Assembly (NCBI GenBank): GCA_030039815.1
Contig: JASHUW010000513.1
Coordinates: forward strand, 1-6,367
DNA from: Alphaproteobacteria bacterium
GTDB taxonomy: Bacteria > Pseudomonadota > Alphaproteobacteria > ATCC43930 > CGMCC-115725
Reading direction: 5' to 3'
DNA length: 6,367 bases
Shown: positions 1 to 6,012 of the stretch, one piece after another
Position numbering within the stretch: the stretch's first letter is position 1
Layout: each line of letters starts with the position of its first letter
Position numbers and translations under genes: made by a program
Notes under the pieces: model-generated
What the model saw: only the letters and a program-made list of their open reading frames with translations
Told to the model about the DNA's origin: nothing
The model's database searches: none

Positions 1-2
1 CC

Positions 3-920
3 ATGGCTGGTGACCTGCTCCCCTTCGACGATCGCGACGGCTTCATCTGGTATGACGGCCGTCTCGTTCCGTGGCGCGAGGCCAAGCTGCACGTGCTCAG
101 CCACGGGCTGCATTATGCAAGTTGCGTGTTCGAAGGCGAGCGCGTCTATAACGGCGAGGCCTTTCACCTCGACGAGCACAACGCACGGCTGATCAACTCG
201 GCCAAAATCCTCGGCTTTGAAGTCCCCTTCAGCATGGACGATCTGGCGCGGGCGACCAAGGAGCTGATCACCGCCAACCAGACCGTCGACGGCTATGTCC
301 GCCCAATCGCCTGGCGCGGCGCCGAGCAGATGGGCGTCTCGGCCGAGCTGAGCAAAATCCACGTGGCGATCGCGACCTGGGACTGGCCGTCCTACTTCTC
401 GCCCGAGGCGCGGGCCAAAGGCATCCGCATGGTGCAGTCGCGCTGGGCGCGACCGGCACCGCATACGGCGCCCGTGCACTCGAAGGCGTCCGGCCTCTAC
501 ATGATCTGCACGCTGGCGAAGCACGAGGCCAATGCCGCGGGCTACGACGACGCATTGATGCTCGACTGGCGCGGCCAGCTCGCCGAGGGTACCGGCGCCA
601 ATCTGTTCCTCTGCATCAACGGCGAAATCCATACGCCGACGCCGGATTGCTTCCTGAACGGCATCACCCGGCAAACCGTGATGAAGCTCGCCAAGGCGCG
701 CGGCATCAAGGTCGTCGAGCGCGCGATCATGCCCGATGAGCTGGCTAAGGCGCAGGAAGTGTTCCTCACCGGATCGGCGGCCGAGATCACGCCGGTGGGC
801 GAGATCGACGGCGCGATCGGCCACTATCGCTTCACCCCCAGAGCGATCTGCAAGCTCATGTGGGAGGACTACGACCGCATCACCGGCAAGACGCCAAAGG
901 CGGCGGCCGCGGCGGAGTGA
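3..920 (+). CDS. ilvE: branched-chain-amino-acid aminotransferase
   Basis: A 305-residue fold type IV PLP aminotransferase, close to the usual 290-310 residues of IlvE. It interconverts Leu, Ile and Val with their 2-oxo acids using glutamate/2-oxoglutarate, in the cytoplasm, as the last step of branched-chain synthesis. Seen directly: the N-terminal block SHGLHYASCVFEGER (33-47); HSKASGLY (159-166), whose K161 is the expected Schiff-base lysine; EGTGANLF (195-202), with E195 in the cofactor-binding position; LNGITRQTV (218-226); and FLTGSAAEITPV (254-265), all family hallmarks. The C-terminus is a short Ala-rich tail. The ATG at position 3 gives a normal N-terminus, but only two bases precede it, so the ribosome binding site and promoter cannot be judged. 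D-amino-acid aminotransferase and aminodeoxychorismate lyase are relatives, but the length and motif set favour IlvE. The next gene on this strand is 216 bases away, so this gene is probably transcribed separately from it. Confidence 0.95.
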   Translation: MAGDLLPFDDRDGFIWYDGRLVPWREAKLHVLSHGLHYASCVFEGERVYNGEAFHLDEHNARLINSAKILGFEVPFSMDDLARATKELITANQTVDGYVRPIAWRGAEQMGVSAELSKIHVAIATWDWPSYFSPEARAKGIRMVQSRWARPAPHTAPVHSKASGLYMICTLAKHEANAAGYDDALMLDWRGQLAEGTGANLFLCINGEIHTPTPDCFLNGITRQTVMKLAKARGIKVVERAIMPDELAKAQEVFLTGSAAEITPVGEIDGAIGHYRFTPRAICKLMWEDYDRITGKTPKAAAAAE

Positions 921-941
921 GCGGCGTGATTTTCTCGCCGC
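921..941 (+). terminator. possible weak terminator hairpin after ilvE
   Basis: GCGGCG (921-926) can pair with CGCCGC (936-941) across a nine-base T-rich loop, starting directly after the ilvE stop codon. The downstream bases are only modestly T-rich (ctcgtcttcatt), not a true T run, so an intrinsic terminator is plausible but weak. The rest of the gap to 1136 holds no clear promoter, repeat or small gene that I can support. Confidence 0.3.
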
Positions 942-1136
942 CTCGTCTTCATTGCGTTATCGCCGCCGGAGCATAGGCGCGTTCTGCGGGCGAAGGGTGG
1001 ACGTTTGCTGTCGAGGCGGTTGCGCCCGGCAGCCGCGCGACGGGCCTGGCGTCGGTGCCACCGCACAACGCCACTTCTCGCTCGATTTCCCGTTCGCCGA
1101 TAGTATTGTCGGAAGACTCTTGCTCTCGAATCAGTG

Positions 1137-1769
1137 ATGCGTATGAGACGACGCGAGATCATCCTGGCAGCAGGTTCGGCGGCGATCCTGGCGGCATCAA
1201 CCGTTCCGTCCTTCGCCGATGCGCCGGCGGGGACCGTCGTCGGGATGGTCGGCAACTGCAGCGTCGTGCACGCCGGACGGACGACCCCGCTCAAGCTGGG
1301 TGACCCGGTTGCGGTCTCGGATGAAATTGATGTGCCGGCCAACGGCAAGTTGAAATTGCGCATGAGCGATGGCTCGATAATCTCGCTTGCGTCCGGGACG
1401 CGAATGAGTGTCTCCGCCTACCAGACCGACGCCGCCGGCCAGCGCCAGAACGCCCAGCTCGCCTTGGCTCAGGGACTCCTGCGCGCGGTCGTCGCCCCGG
1501 TCGAACGTCCGGCAACATTTGAGGTGTCGACGGCCGTTGGCACCGCCGCGGTTCGATCGACTGACTGGTTCATCGAGGCCAAGCCTGGATCTGCGCAGGT
1601 CGGCGTGCTGTCCGGCTCGGTTGTGCTGAGCAGCGCCGCGACCGGACGCGCCGTCACAATCCCGGCGCGCTGGGGCTCGCGGCTGGAAGCGGGGCGCGAC
1701 CCGGTCGAGGCGCGCGTATGGGCGCCGGAGGAATTCCAGGCGGTGATCTCGCGCACGAACCTGCCCTAG
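1137..1769 (+). CDS. exported FecR-domain protein, partner of CHASE2 cyclase
   Basis: A 210-residue protein of the FecR-like (PF04773) class. The N-terminus is basic with three consecutive arginines (4-6) followed by EIILAAGSAAILAAS, then SFA before DAP. This is a signal peptide with probable cleavage after A27, and the paired arginines make Tat export possible. The mature part shows the FecR beta-rich pattern: GTVVGMVGN (32-40), LKLGDPVAVSDEIDV (52-66), LKLRMSDGSIISLASGTRM (72-90), LAQGLLRAVV (110-119), TAVGTAAVRSTDWFIE (132-147, the family's VRGT-type segment) and VGVLSGSVVL (155-164). Unlike the iron-signalling FecR, it has no cytoplasmic anti-sigma domain and no neighbouring sigma factor or TonB receptor. 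A periplasmic role beside the downstream CHASE2 cyclase is therefore inferred. The start is uncertain: GTG 1134, ATG 1137 and ATG 1143 are all in frame, and none has a good Shine-Dalgarno sequence. ATG 1137 is a compromise. An in-frame stop at 1101-1103 limits extension. Confidence 0.85.
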   Translation: MRMRRREIILAAGSAAILAASTVPSFADAPAGTVVGMVGNCSVVHAGRTTPLKLGDPVAVSDEIDVPANGKLKLRMSDGSIISLASGTRMSVSAYQTDAAGQRQNAQLALAQGLLRAVVAPVERPATFEVSTAVGTAAVRSTDWFIEAKPGSAQVGVLSGSVVLSSAATGRAVTIPARWGSRLEAGRDPVEARVWAPEEFQAVISRTNLP

Positions 1770-1771
1770 GG
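1768..1771 (+). promoter_or_regulatory. ribosome binding site for the TTG-started cyclase gene
   Basis: AGGG overlaps the TAG stop codon of the FecR-like gene and lies eight bases before TTG 1780. It is the only purine-rich element near that codon. The cyclase frame is closed upstream by a stop at 1744-1746, and no ATG or GTG lies between that stop and 1780. The element therefore supports the TTG start and suggests translational coupling between the two genes. It is a short match, so strength is likely modest. Confidence 0.5.
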
Positions 1772-1779
1772 CGGCCTCT

Positions 1780-4023
1780 TTGTCCTGGCCGCGCGGCTTG
1801 CGGGAAGCGGGTTTGGCGCTCGTTGTCGCGATTTCCGTCTTGCTGCCGCTCACGGTTGCCGACCCTGGTCCGCTGCGAATTCTCGAGACGGGCTCTCTCG
1901 ATCTGCGGTTTCGCGTGCGCGGCCCCGAGACTCCGGGCAAGGAAGTGGCGGTCGTTCTCGTCGATGACCGAAGCCTCGCGGCGCTCGGCCGGTGGCCGCT
2001 CAGCCGACGCTATTTCGCCGCAGCGGTGAGGGCGCTCGATCGTGCCGGCGCCAAGGTCATCGTGTTCGATCTGTTGTTCTCCGAGCCCGAGCAGCCGTTG
2101 CCGCCAGAGCTGCGCGAGAGCGCGGCCGCGGCGGCGTCGCAGCTCAGCGATCCGAAGGATGCATCGTTGCGAGCGGCGCTTGCCCAACTCGCCGCTGACG
2201 ATCCCGACGCCGATTTCGCCTCGGCGATCCATGCCAGCGGCAAGGTGTTGCTGCCTCTGGCATTCTCTTTTGTCGGCAAGAGCGAGACTTCGCCTCCCGC
2301 CTATCTCTCCGGGCAGACCTACCAGCAGTTCGATAAAAGCCCGGTCGTGCCGCTTTTCCCGCTCGCGCCGCGCTCGGCGCTTCTGCCCGTTTCGTTGCTC
2401 GGCGAGGCGGCGGCGGGTCTTGGCCATGTCGATATCGCCTACGATCGCGACGGCGCGCCGCGCTATGATTATCTGGCGCTGCCGTTCAGCGGCGATTTCC
2501 TGCCCTCGCTGTCGGTGAGAGCGGCGGCGGCATATCTCGGCGTGCCGTGGAACGACGTGGCCTTGGCCCTGGGCGCCGGGGTGAGGATCGGCTCGCGACA
2601 GGTGCCGACCGACAGCGCCATGCGGCTCGTCGTCAATTACCGCGGCCCGCGCGGAACGATCCCGACCTACTCATTCGTCGATCTCGTCCAGGGTCGGCTG
2701 CCGGCACAAGAACTGGCCGGCCGCGTCGTCCTGATTGGCGCGTCGTTTATCGGCATCTACGACACCAACGCCGCGCCGTTCAACAACACGCCGATGCCCG
2801 GTACCGAGCGGTTGGCGAACATCGTCGACTCGCTGATCGCCGGCGATTTCATCCGCGAAAACCCGGCGCCCTGGCCGCTGCTGACGATCGGTTTCGTGAT
2901 CCTGCTGGCATCGGTGGCGGGATGGTTGATCGCGATGACACCGACGCGAATGACCGTGCTGACAGCCGCCGCTCCGCTCGTCGTTTGGGCGGCCGGCATT
3001 CAAATCGCTTTCGATCGCGGACTTTGGCTGCCGTTCGTCACGCCCTCGATCGCGCTGGCGGCCGCCTCGCTGAGCGTGCTGCTGTTCCGCTACGGCTTTG
3101 TCGATCTGCAGCGACGCCGGGTGCAAGTTGCCTTTCGCCACTACCTCGCGCCCGACCTGGTCAACCGGCTCGCGTCGAACCCGCAGCAGCTGCGGCTTGG
3201 CGGCGAGACCCGGACGATCAGCGCGATGTTCAGCGATATCCGCGGCTTCACCTCGATTTCCGAAGGCTTCAAGTCCAATCCGGAAGGGCTCAGCCGGCTG
3301 ATCAACCGCGGCTTCCTGACCCCGATGACGCACGTCATCATGGGCCGCCACGGCACCATCGATAAATATATGGGCGACTGCGTCATGGCGTTCTGGAACG
3401 CGCCGCTCGACGACGCCGGCCATGCCGACCACGCCTGCGCTACGGCGCTCGACATGCTGCGCGAGTTGGAGCGGGTCAATAGCGAACTCACACAGGAAGC
3501 GGCGGCGGAAGGGCGGGCCTTCCTGCCGCTGCATATCGGCATCGGCATCAACACCGGCGAGTGCGTTGTCGGCAACATGGGCTCCGATGAGCGCTTCGCC
3601 TATACCGCGATGGGTGACGCGGTGAACCTTGCCTCACGTCTCGAAGGACAGACCAAGACCTATCATGTCGGCATCATCATCGGCGAGGCGACGCGGGCGG
3701 CGGCGGCGTCCTGGGCGGCGCTCGAGCTCGATCTGATCGCCGTGAAGGGCAAGAGCGAGGCGGTTCGCATCTACGCGCTGCTCGGCGACGCGACGCTAGC
3801 GCAGACGGCGGATTTTCTGGTGAAGGCGGCGCGGCATGACCGCATGCTAGCTTCGTATCGGGCGCAGAATTGGGACGGTGCTCGCGCGGCTCTTGTGGAA
3901 TGCCGCGCTGCCGCCCCCGAGCTCGCCGGTCTCTATGACCTTTATGCGGAGCGCATCGACCATTTCACGACGAATCCGCCGGGCACCGGCTGGGACGGCG
4001 TCTTCGTCATGGAAACGAAGTAG
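1780..4023 (+). CDS. CHASE2-domain class III adenylate cyclase, membrane-bound
   Basis: A 747-residue membrane sensor that should make cAMP from ATP. Order of parts: TM1 (about 11-27); a large extracytoplasmic CHASE2 domain (PF05226, about 28-363) with VAVVLVDDRSL (57-67), WPLSRRYFA (72-80), AKVIVFDLLF (91-100), GHVDIAYDRDGAPRYDYLAL (215-234) and GRVVLIGASFIGIYD (314-328); three TM helices (about 365-385, 391-410, 415-437); a short linker; a cytoplasmic cyclase domain (about 474-640); and a C-terminal tail to 747. All six catalytic positions are present: metal-binding D486 (FSDIRGFT) and D533 (KYMGD), base-selecting K529 and T609, and transition-state N616 and R620 (GDAVNLASR). Thr instead of Asp at 609 marks the class IIIb Lys/Thr type, which still favours ATP. 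No HAMP, PAS or GAF domain is seen. TTG 1780 is the first possible start and gives TM1 a proper basic lead. It lies ten bases after the FecR-like gene, so the two are probably co-transcribed. The ligand of CHASE2 is unknown. Confidence 0.93.
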   Translation: MSWPRGLREAGLALVVAISVLLPLTVADPGPLRILETGSLDLRFRVRGPETPGKEVAVVLVDDRSLAALGRWPLSRRYFAAAVRALDRAGAKVIVFDLLFSEPEQPLPPELRESAAAAASQLSDPKDASLRAALAQLAADDPDADFASAIHASGKVLLPLAFSFVGKSETSPPAYLSGQTYQQFDKSPVVPLFPLAPRSALLPVSLLGEAAAGLGHVDIAYDRDGAPRYDYLALPFSGDFLPSLSVRAAAAYLGVPWNDVALALGAGVRIGSRQVPTDSAMRLVVNYRGPRGTIPTYSFVDLVQGRLPAQELAGRVVLIGASFIGIYDTNAAPFNNTPMPGTERLANIVDSLIAGDFIRENPAPWPLLTIGFVILLASVAGWLIAMTPTRMTVLTAAAPLVVWAAGIQIAFDRGLWLPFVTPSIALAAASLSVLLFRYGFVDLQRRRVQVAFRHYLAPDLVNRLASNPQQLRLGGETRTISAMFSDIRGFTSISEGFKSNPEGLSRLINRGFLTPMTHVIMGRHGTIDKYMGDCVMAFWNAPLDDAGHADHACATALDMLRELERVNSELTQEAAAEGRAFLPLHIGIGINTGECVVGNMGSDERFAYTAMGDAVNLASRLEGQTKTYHVGIIIGEATRAAAASWAALELDLIAVKGKSEAVRIYALLGDATLAQTADFLVKAARHDRMLASYRAQNWDGARAALVECRAAAPELAGLYDLYAERIDHFTTNPPGTGWDGVFVMETK

Positions 4024-4052
4024 CGCTCCTCAGGATTTTATCGTCCAGCGCT
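4022..4052. terminator. possible hairpin at the convergent gene junction
   Basis: AGCGCT occurs at 4022-4027 and again at 4047-4052. Because it is self-complementary, the two copies can pair. The stem can grow by GGA (4033-4035) with TCC (4044-4046) if CCTCA bulges out. The structure covers the cyclase stop codon and the moaE stop codon, so it could act on both convergent transcripts. Neither strand has a clear T run after it, so terminator function is speculative. Confidence 0.22.
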
Positions 4053-4485
4053 GCGTCGCCGCGTCATCTTCGGCGCGCTTCTCGACCCAGCGCTTGCCCT
4101 CCGGCGTCTCCTCGCTTTTCCAGAACGGCGCGTCGGTCTTCAACCAGTCGATGAGGAAATGGCAGGCGGCGAGCGCGGCCTCGCGGTGCGGCGAGGCGGT
4201 CGCCACCAGCACGATGCGATCGCCGGGTTCGAGCCGACCGTAGCGGTGGATGATGAGGCTGGCGTCGAGCGGCCAGCGCTTGTTGGCCTCGGCCTCGATC
4301 TCGGCGAGCTTTTTCTCGGTCATGCCGGGGTAGTGTTCGAGGGTCAGCGCGGTCACCCGGTCGCTGCCGCCCATATCGCGCACCAGCCCGATAAAGCTCG
4401 CGACCCCGCCGATGCGCGGATTGCCCTTGGTCAGCGCCTCCAGCTCGGCGCCGACATCGAAATCTTCGCGCTGCACGCGAATCAT
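4030..4485 (-). CDS. moaE: molybdopterin synthase catalytic subunit MoaE
   Basis: A 151-residue protein, the normal length for MoaE. As a MoaD2-MoaE2 complex in the cytoplasm it takes sulfur from the thiocarboxylated C-terminus of MoaD and converts cyclic pyranopterin monophosphate into molybdopterin. Visible motifs are GGVASFIGLVRD (26-37), LEHYPGM (49-55), IIHRYGRLEPGD (78-89), VATASPHREAAL (94-105) and the active-site stretch LKTDAPFWKSEETPEGKRWV (115-134). In that stretch K116 and K123 match the two catalytic lysines of the E. coli enzyme (K119 and K126). It is the last gene of the leftward cofactor operon and starts one base after the moaD stop. Its ribosome binding site lies inside moaD. 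It ends six bases from the stop codon of the convergent cyclase gene. Confidence 0.96.
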   Translation of the reverse strand: MIRVQREDFDVGAELEALTKGNPRIGGVASFIGLVRDMGGSDRVTALTLEHYPGMTEKKLAEIEAEANKRWPLDASLIIHRYGRLEPGDRIVLVATASPHREAALAACHFLIDWLKTDAPFWKSEETPEGKRWVEKRAEDDAATQRWTIKS

Positions 4486-4486
4486 C

Positions 4487-4738
4487 TCACCCTCCTGTCA
4501 CCGGTGGGAAGATCGCGATCTCGTCGCCGTCGCGCACGCGGTGTTCCGGCCCGACGTAATCCTGGTTCACCGCGACGCGCACCGTGCCGAGGTCCTTAAG
4601 CGCCTCGGCGTAATTGGGGCCGCGCGTCTTCAGCCAGTCGAGCAAGGACTTGACGTCATGGACCTGCGACGGCAGGGCAAGTTCTTCCTCGGCGGTGCCG
4701 ATCTTGGCGCGCAGCCACGCGAAATAGAGCAGATGCAT
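4487..4738 (-). CDS. moaD: molybdopterin synthase sulfur-carrier subunit MoaD
   Basis: An 83-residue ubiquitin-like beta-grasp protein, typical of MoaD. Its C-terminal glycine is adenylylated by a MoeB-type enzyme, converted to a thiocarboxylate, and used by MoaE to sulfurate the pterin precursor. Seen directly: MHLLYFAWLRAKIG (1-14), the usual first strand and helix entry; an acidic EEELALP segment (17-23); LLDWLKTRG (32-40); VRVAVNQDYVG (53-63); and the hallmark end DGDEIAIFPPVTGG (70-83) with exposed Gly-Gly. On the minus strand GGGAG lies seven bases before the ATG, a good ribosome binding site. It starts 14 bases after the moeA stop and ends one base before moaE. No moeB-type activating gene is in view and it must lie elsewhere. 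Confidence 0.95.
   Translation of the reverse strand: MHLLYFAWLRAKIGTAEEELALPSQVHDVKSLLDWLKTRGPNYAEALKDLGTVRVAVNQDYVGPEHRVRDGDEIAIFPPVTGG
4490..4495 (-). promoter_or_regulatory. moaE ribosome binding site formed by moaD Gly-Gly codons
   Basis: On the minus strand the last two sense codons of moaD are GGA GGG, followed by TGA, one base, and the moaE ATG. GGAGG is a near-perfect Shine-Dalgarno core with five bases before the ATG. The same six bases therefore encode the Gly-Gly tail that MoaD needs for thiocarboxylation and load ribosomes onto moaE. This strongly supports the moaE start and suggests coupled, near-equal synthesis of the two subunits. Confidence 0.8.
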
Positions 4739-4752
4739 CGGCTCGCTCCCGC

Positions 4753-6006
4753 CTATCCGATGATCTCGGCATAGGGCAGGAAGTCGACCATCGCGCCCGG
4801 CTGCAGCCCGTGCGCCGCCTCGTCGATGATGACGAACCCGTCCGAGTTGACGATGGATGATAAGATCCCGGCGCCATCCTTCGGATATTTATGCGCGACC
4901 ACCGCATCGCCGTCGCGGCCAAGGCTGGCGCGCACATATTCGCGCCGTCCCGGCCGTTTCTTGTAGGCGAACTCGGCGCGCACCCGGAACAGCGCGGGTG
5001 TTTCCGCCGTCCCGCCGGCCAGGCGCAAGATCAGTGGCCGCGCGAGGATCGCAAAGGTCAGCGCCGCGGCGACGGGGTTACCCGGCAAGCCGACCAGCGG
5101 CACGCCCCTGATCTGGCCGAGCGCGACCGGCCGGCCGGGTTTGATCGCGAGCCGCCAGAAATCGAGCCGACCCAGCCGCTCGATCGCGGCCTTCACATGA
5201 TCTTCCTCGCCGGTCGATACCCCGCCCGAGGTCACGATGAGGTCGTGCTCGGCCGCGGCCTTGGCCAGCGTATCGGCGAGCGTCGCCTCACGGTCGGCGA
5301 TGATGCCGAGATCGCTGACTCGGCATCCCAACCCCGCCAGCAGCGAGACCAGCATGGCCCGATTGGCGTCGTAGATCGCGCCGGGCGGCAGCGCCGTGCC
5401 CGGTTCGCGCACCTCGTCGCCGGTCGAGACCAGCGCGACGCGCAGCCGCTGCCGTACCGGCAGCCGGTCGTGTCCCAGCGCCGCGGCGAGGCCGAGATCG
5501 GCAGGCTTGAGCCGCCGCCCGGCGGCGAGCGCCGCCGCGCCCTTCGCCACATCCTCCCCGGCATGGCGACGGTTGGCACCATGCTTGAGGCCGGGTTTCA
5601 TGGTCACCTTGCCGTCGGCGAAGGTGCAGTCCTCCTGCATCATCACCGTGTCGGCGCCGTCCGGCATCGCTGCGCCGGTAAAGATGCGGATGGCTTCGCC
5701 GCGCTCGATGGGGCGTCCGAGCGGATGGCCGGCGGCGGCCCGTCCCGTTACCGGCAGCACCGTGTCGCTGTCGGGCGACAGATCGGCATGGGCGATCGCA
5801 TAGCCGTCGACCGCGCTGTTGGCGCGTGGTGGCACGTCCATCTCGGCAACGAGGTCATGCGCCAGGATGCGCCCGGCCGCCTCGGCGAGGGGCACGATCT
5901 CCTCGCCGACGACCGGCACGACCCGCTCGGCGATCAACGCCAACGCCGCGTCGACGCCGAGCAACGTCCCGCCAAAGGCAAAGCAATCGTCGCTCAACTG
6001 CGCCAT
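4753..6006 (-). CDS. moeA: molybdopterin molybdenumtransferase MoeA
   Basis: A 417-residue protein, close to the usual 400-415 residues. MoeA (gephyrin E-domain family) hydrolyses adenylylated molybdopterin and inserts molybdate to give the active molybdenum cofactor, in the cytoplasm and normally as a dimer. Domains I/II cover roughly residues 15-185, the MogA-like domain III about 187-330, and the C-terminal beta domain IV about 336-412. Motifs: PPRANSAVDGYA (59-70), RIFTGAAMPDGADTV (107-121), ALVSTGDEV (191-199), IYDANR (211-216), TSGGVSTGEEDHVK (259-272), IKPGRPVALG (288-297) and GLPGNPVAA (306-314). D67, T110, E198, D238 and D269 line up with E. coli D59, T100, E188, D228 and D259, so the active site looks intact. 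The gene follows mobB by six bases, and purine-rich AGGGA and GAGG stretches overlap the mobB stop. It belongs to one leftward operon with mobB, moaD and moaE. Confidence 0.96.
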   Translation of the reverse strand: MAQLSDDCFAFGGTLLGVDAALALIAERVVPVVGEEIVPLAEAAGRILAHDLVAEMDVPPRANSAVDGYAIAHADLSPDSDTVLPVTGRAAAGHPLGRPIERGEAIRIFTGAAMPDGADTVMMQEDCTFADGKVTMKPGLKHGANRRHAGEDVAKGAAALAAGRRLKPADLGLAAALGHDRLPVRQRLRVALVSTGDEVREPGTALPPGAIYDANRAMLVSLLAGLGCRVSDLGIIADREATLADTLAKAAAEHDLIVTSGGVSTGEEDHVKAAIERLGRLDFWRLAIKPGRPVALGQIRGVPLVGLPGNPVAAALTFAILARPLILRLAGGTAETPALFRVRAEFAYKKRPGRREYVRASLGRDGDAVVAHKYPKDGAGILSSIVNSDGFVIIDEAAHGLQPGAMVDFLPYAEIIG

Positions 6007-6012
6007 TAACCT

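Noticed and set aside
1..6. CCATGG at the very start, possibly a cloning junction.
   Set aside because: A six-base restriction-site match around a start codon is common by chance, and nothing else in the window suggests vector sequence.
952..977. TTGCGT followed by CATAGG as a possible sigma-70 promoter for the FecR-like gene.
   Set aside because: The spacing and the -10 match are poor (three of six), and it lies about 160 bases from the start codon. No better promoter was found in the gap, including no good GGAAC/CGTT general-stress pattern.
869..1363. Minus-strand open frame covering the ilvE to FecR-like gap.
   Set aside because: It overlaps two well-supported genes on the other strand, has a low-complexity product with no motif, and no ribosome binding site was evident.
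1654..2427. Long minus-strand open frame opposite the start of the cyclase gene (a similar one lies at 2671-3534).
   Set aside because: The translations are Arg/Gln/Glu-rich with no recognisable motif, as expected for the antisense of a GC-rich gene, and the opposite strand has clear CHASE2 and cyclase motifs.
4891..6009. A 372-codon plus-strand open frame opposite moeA.
   Set aside because: Antisense shadow of a GC-rich gene. The product is Arg/Gly/His-rich and unlike any family I know, while the minus strand encodes an intact MoeA.
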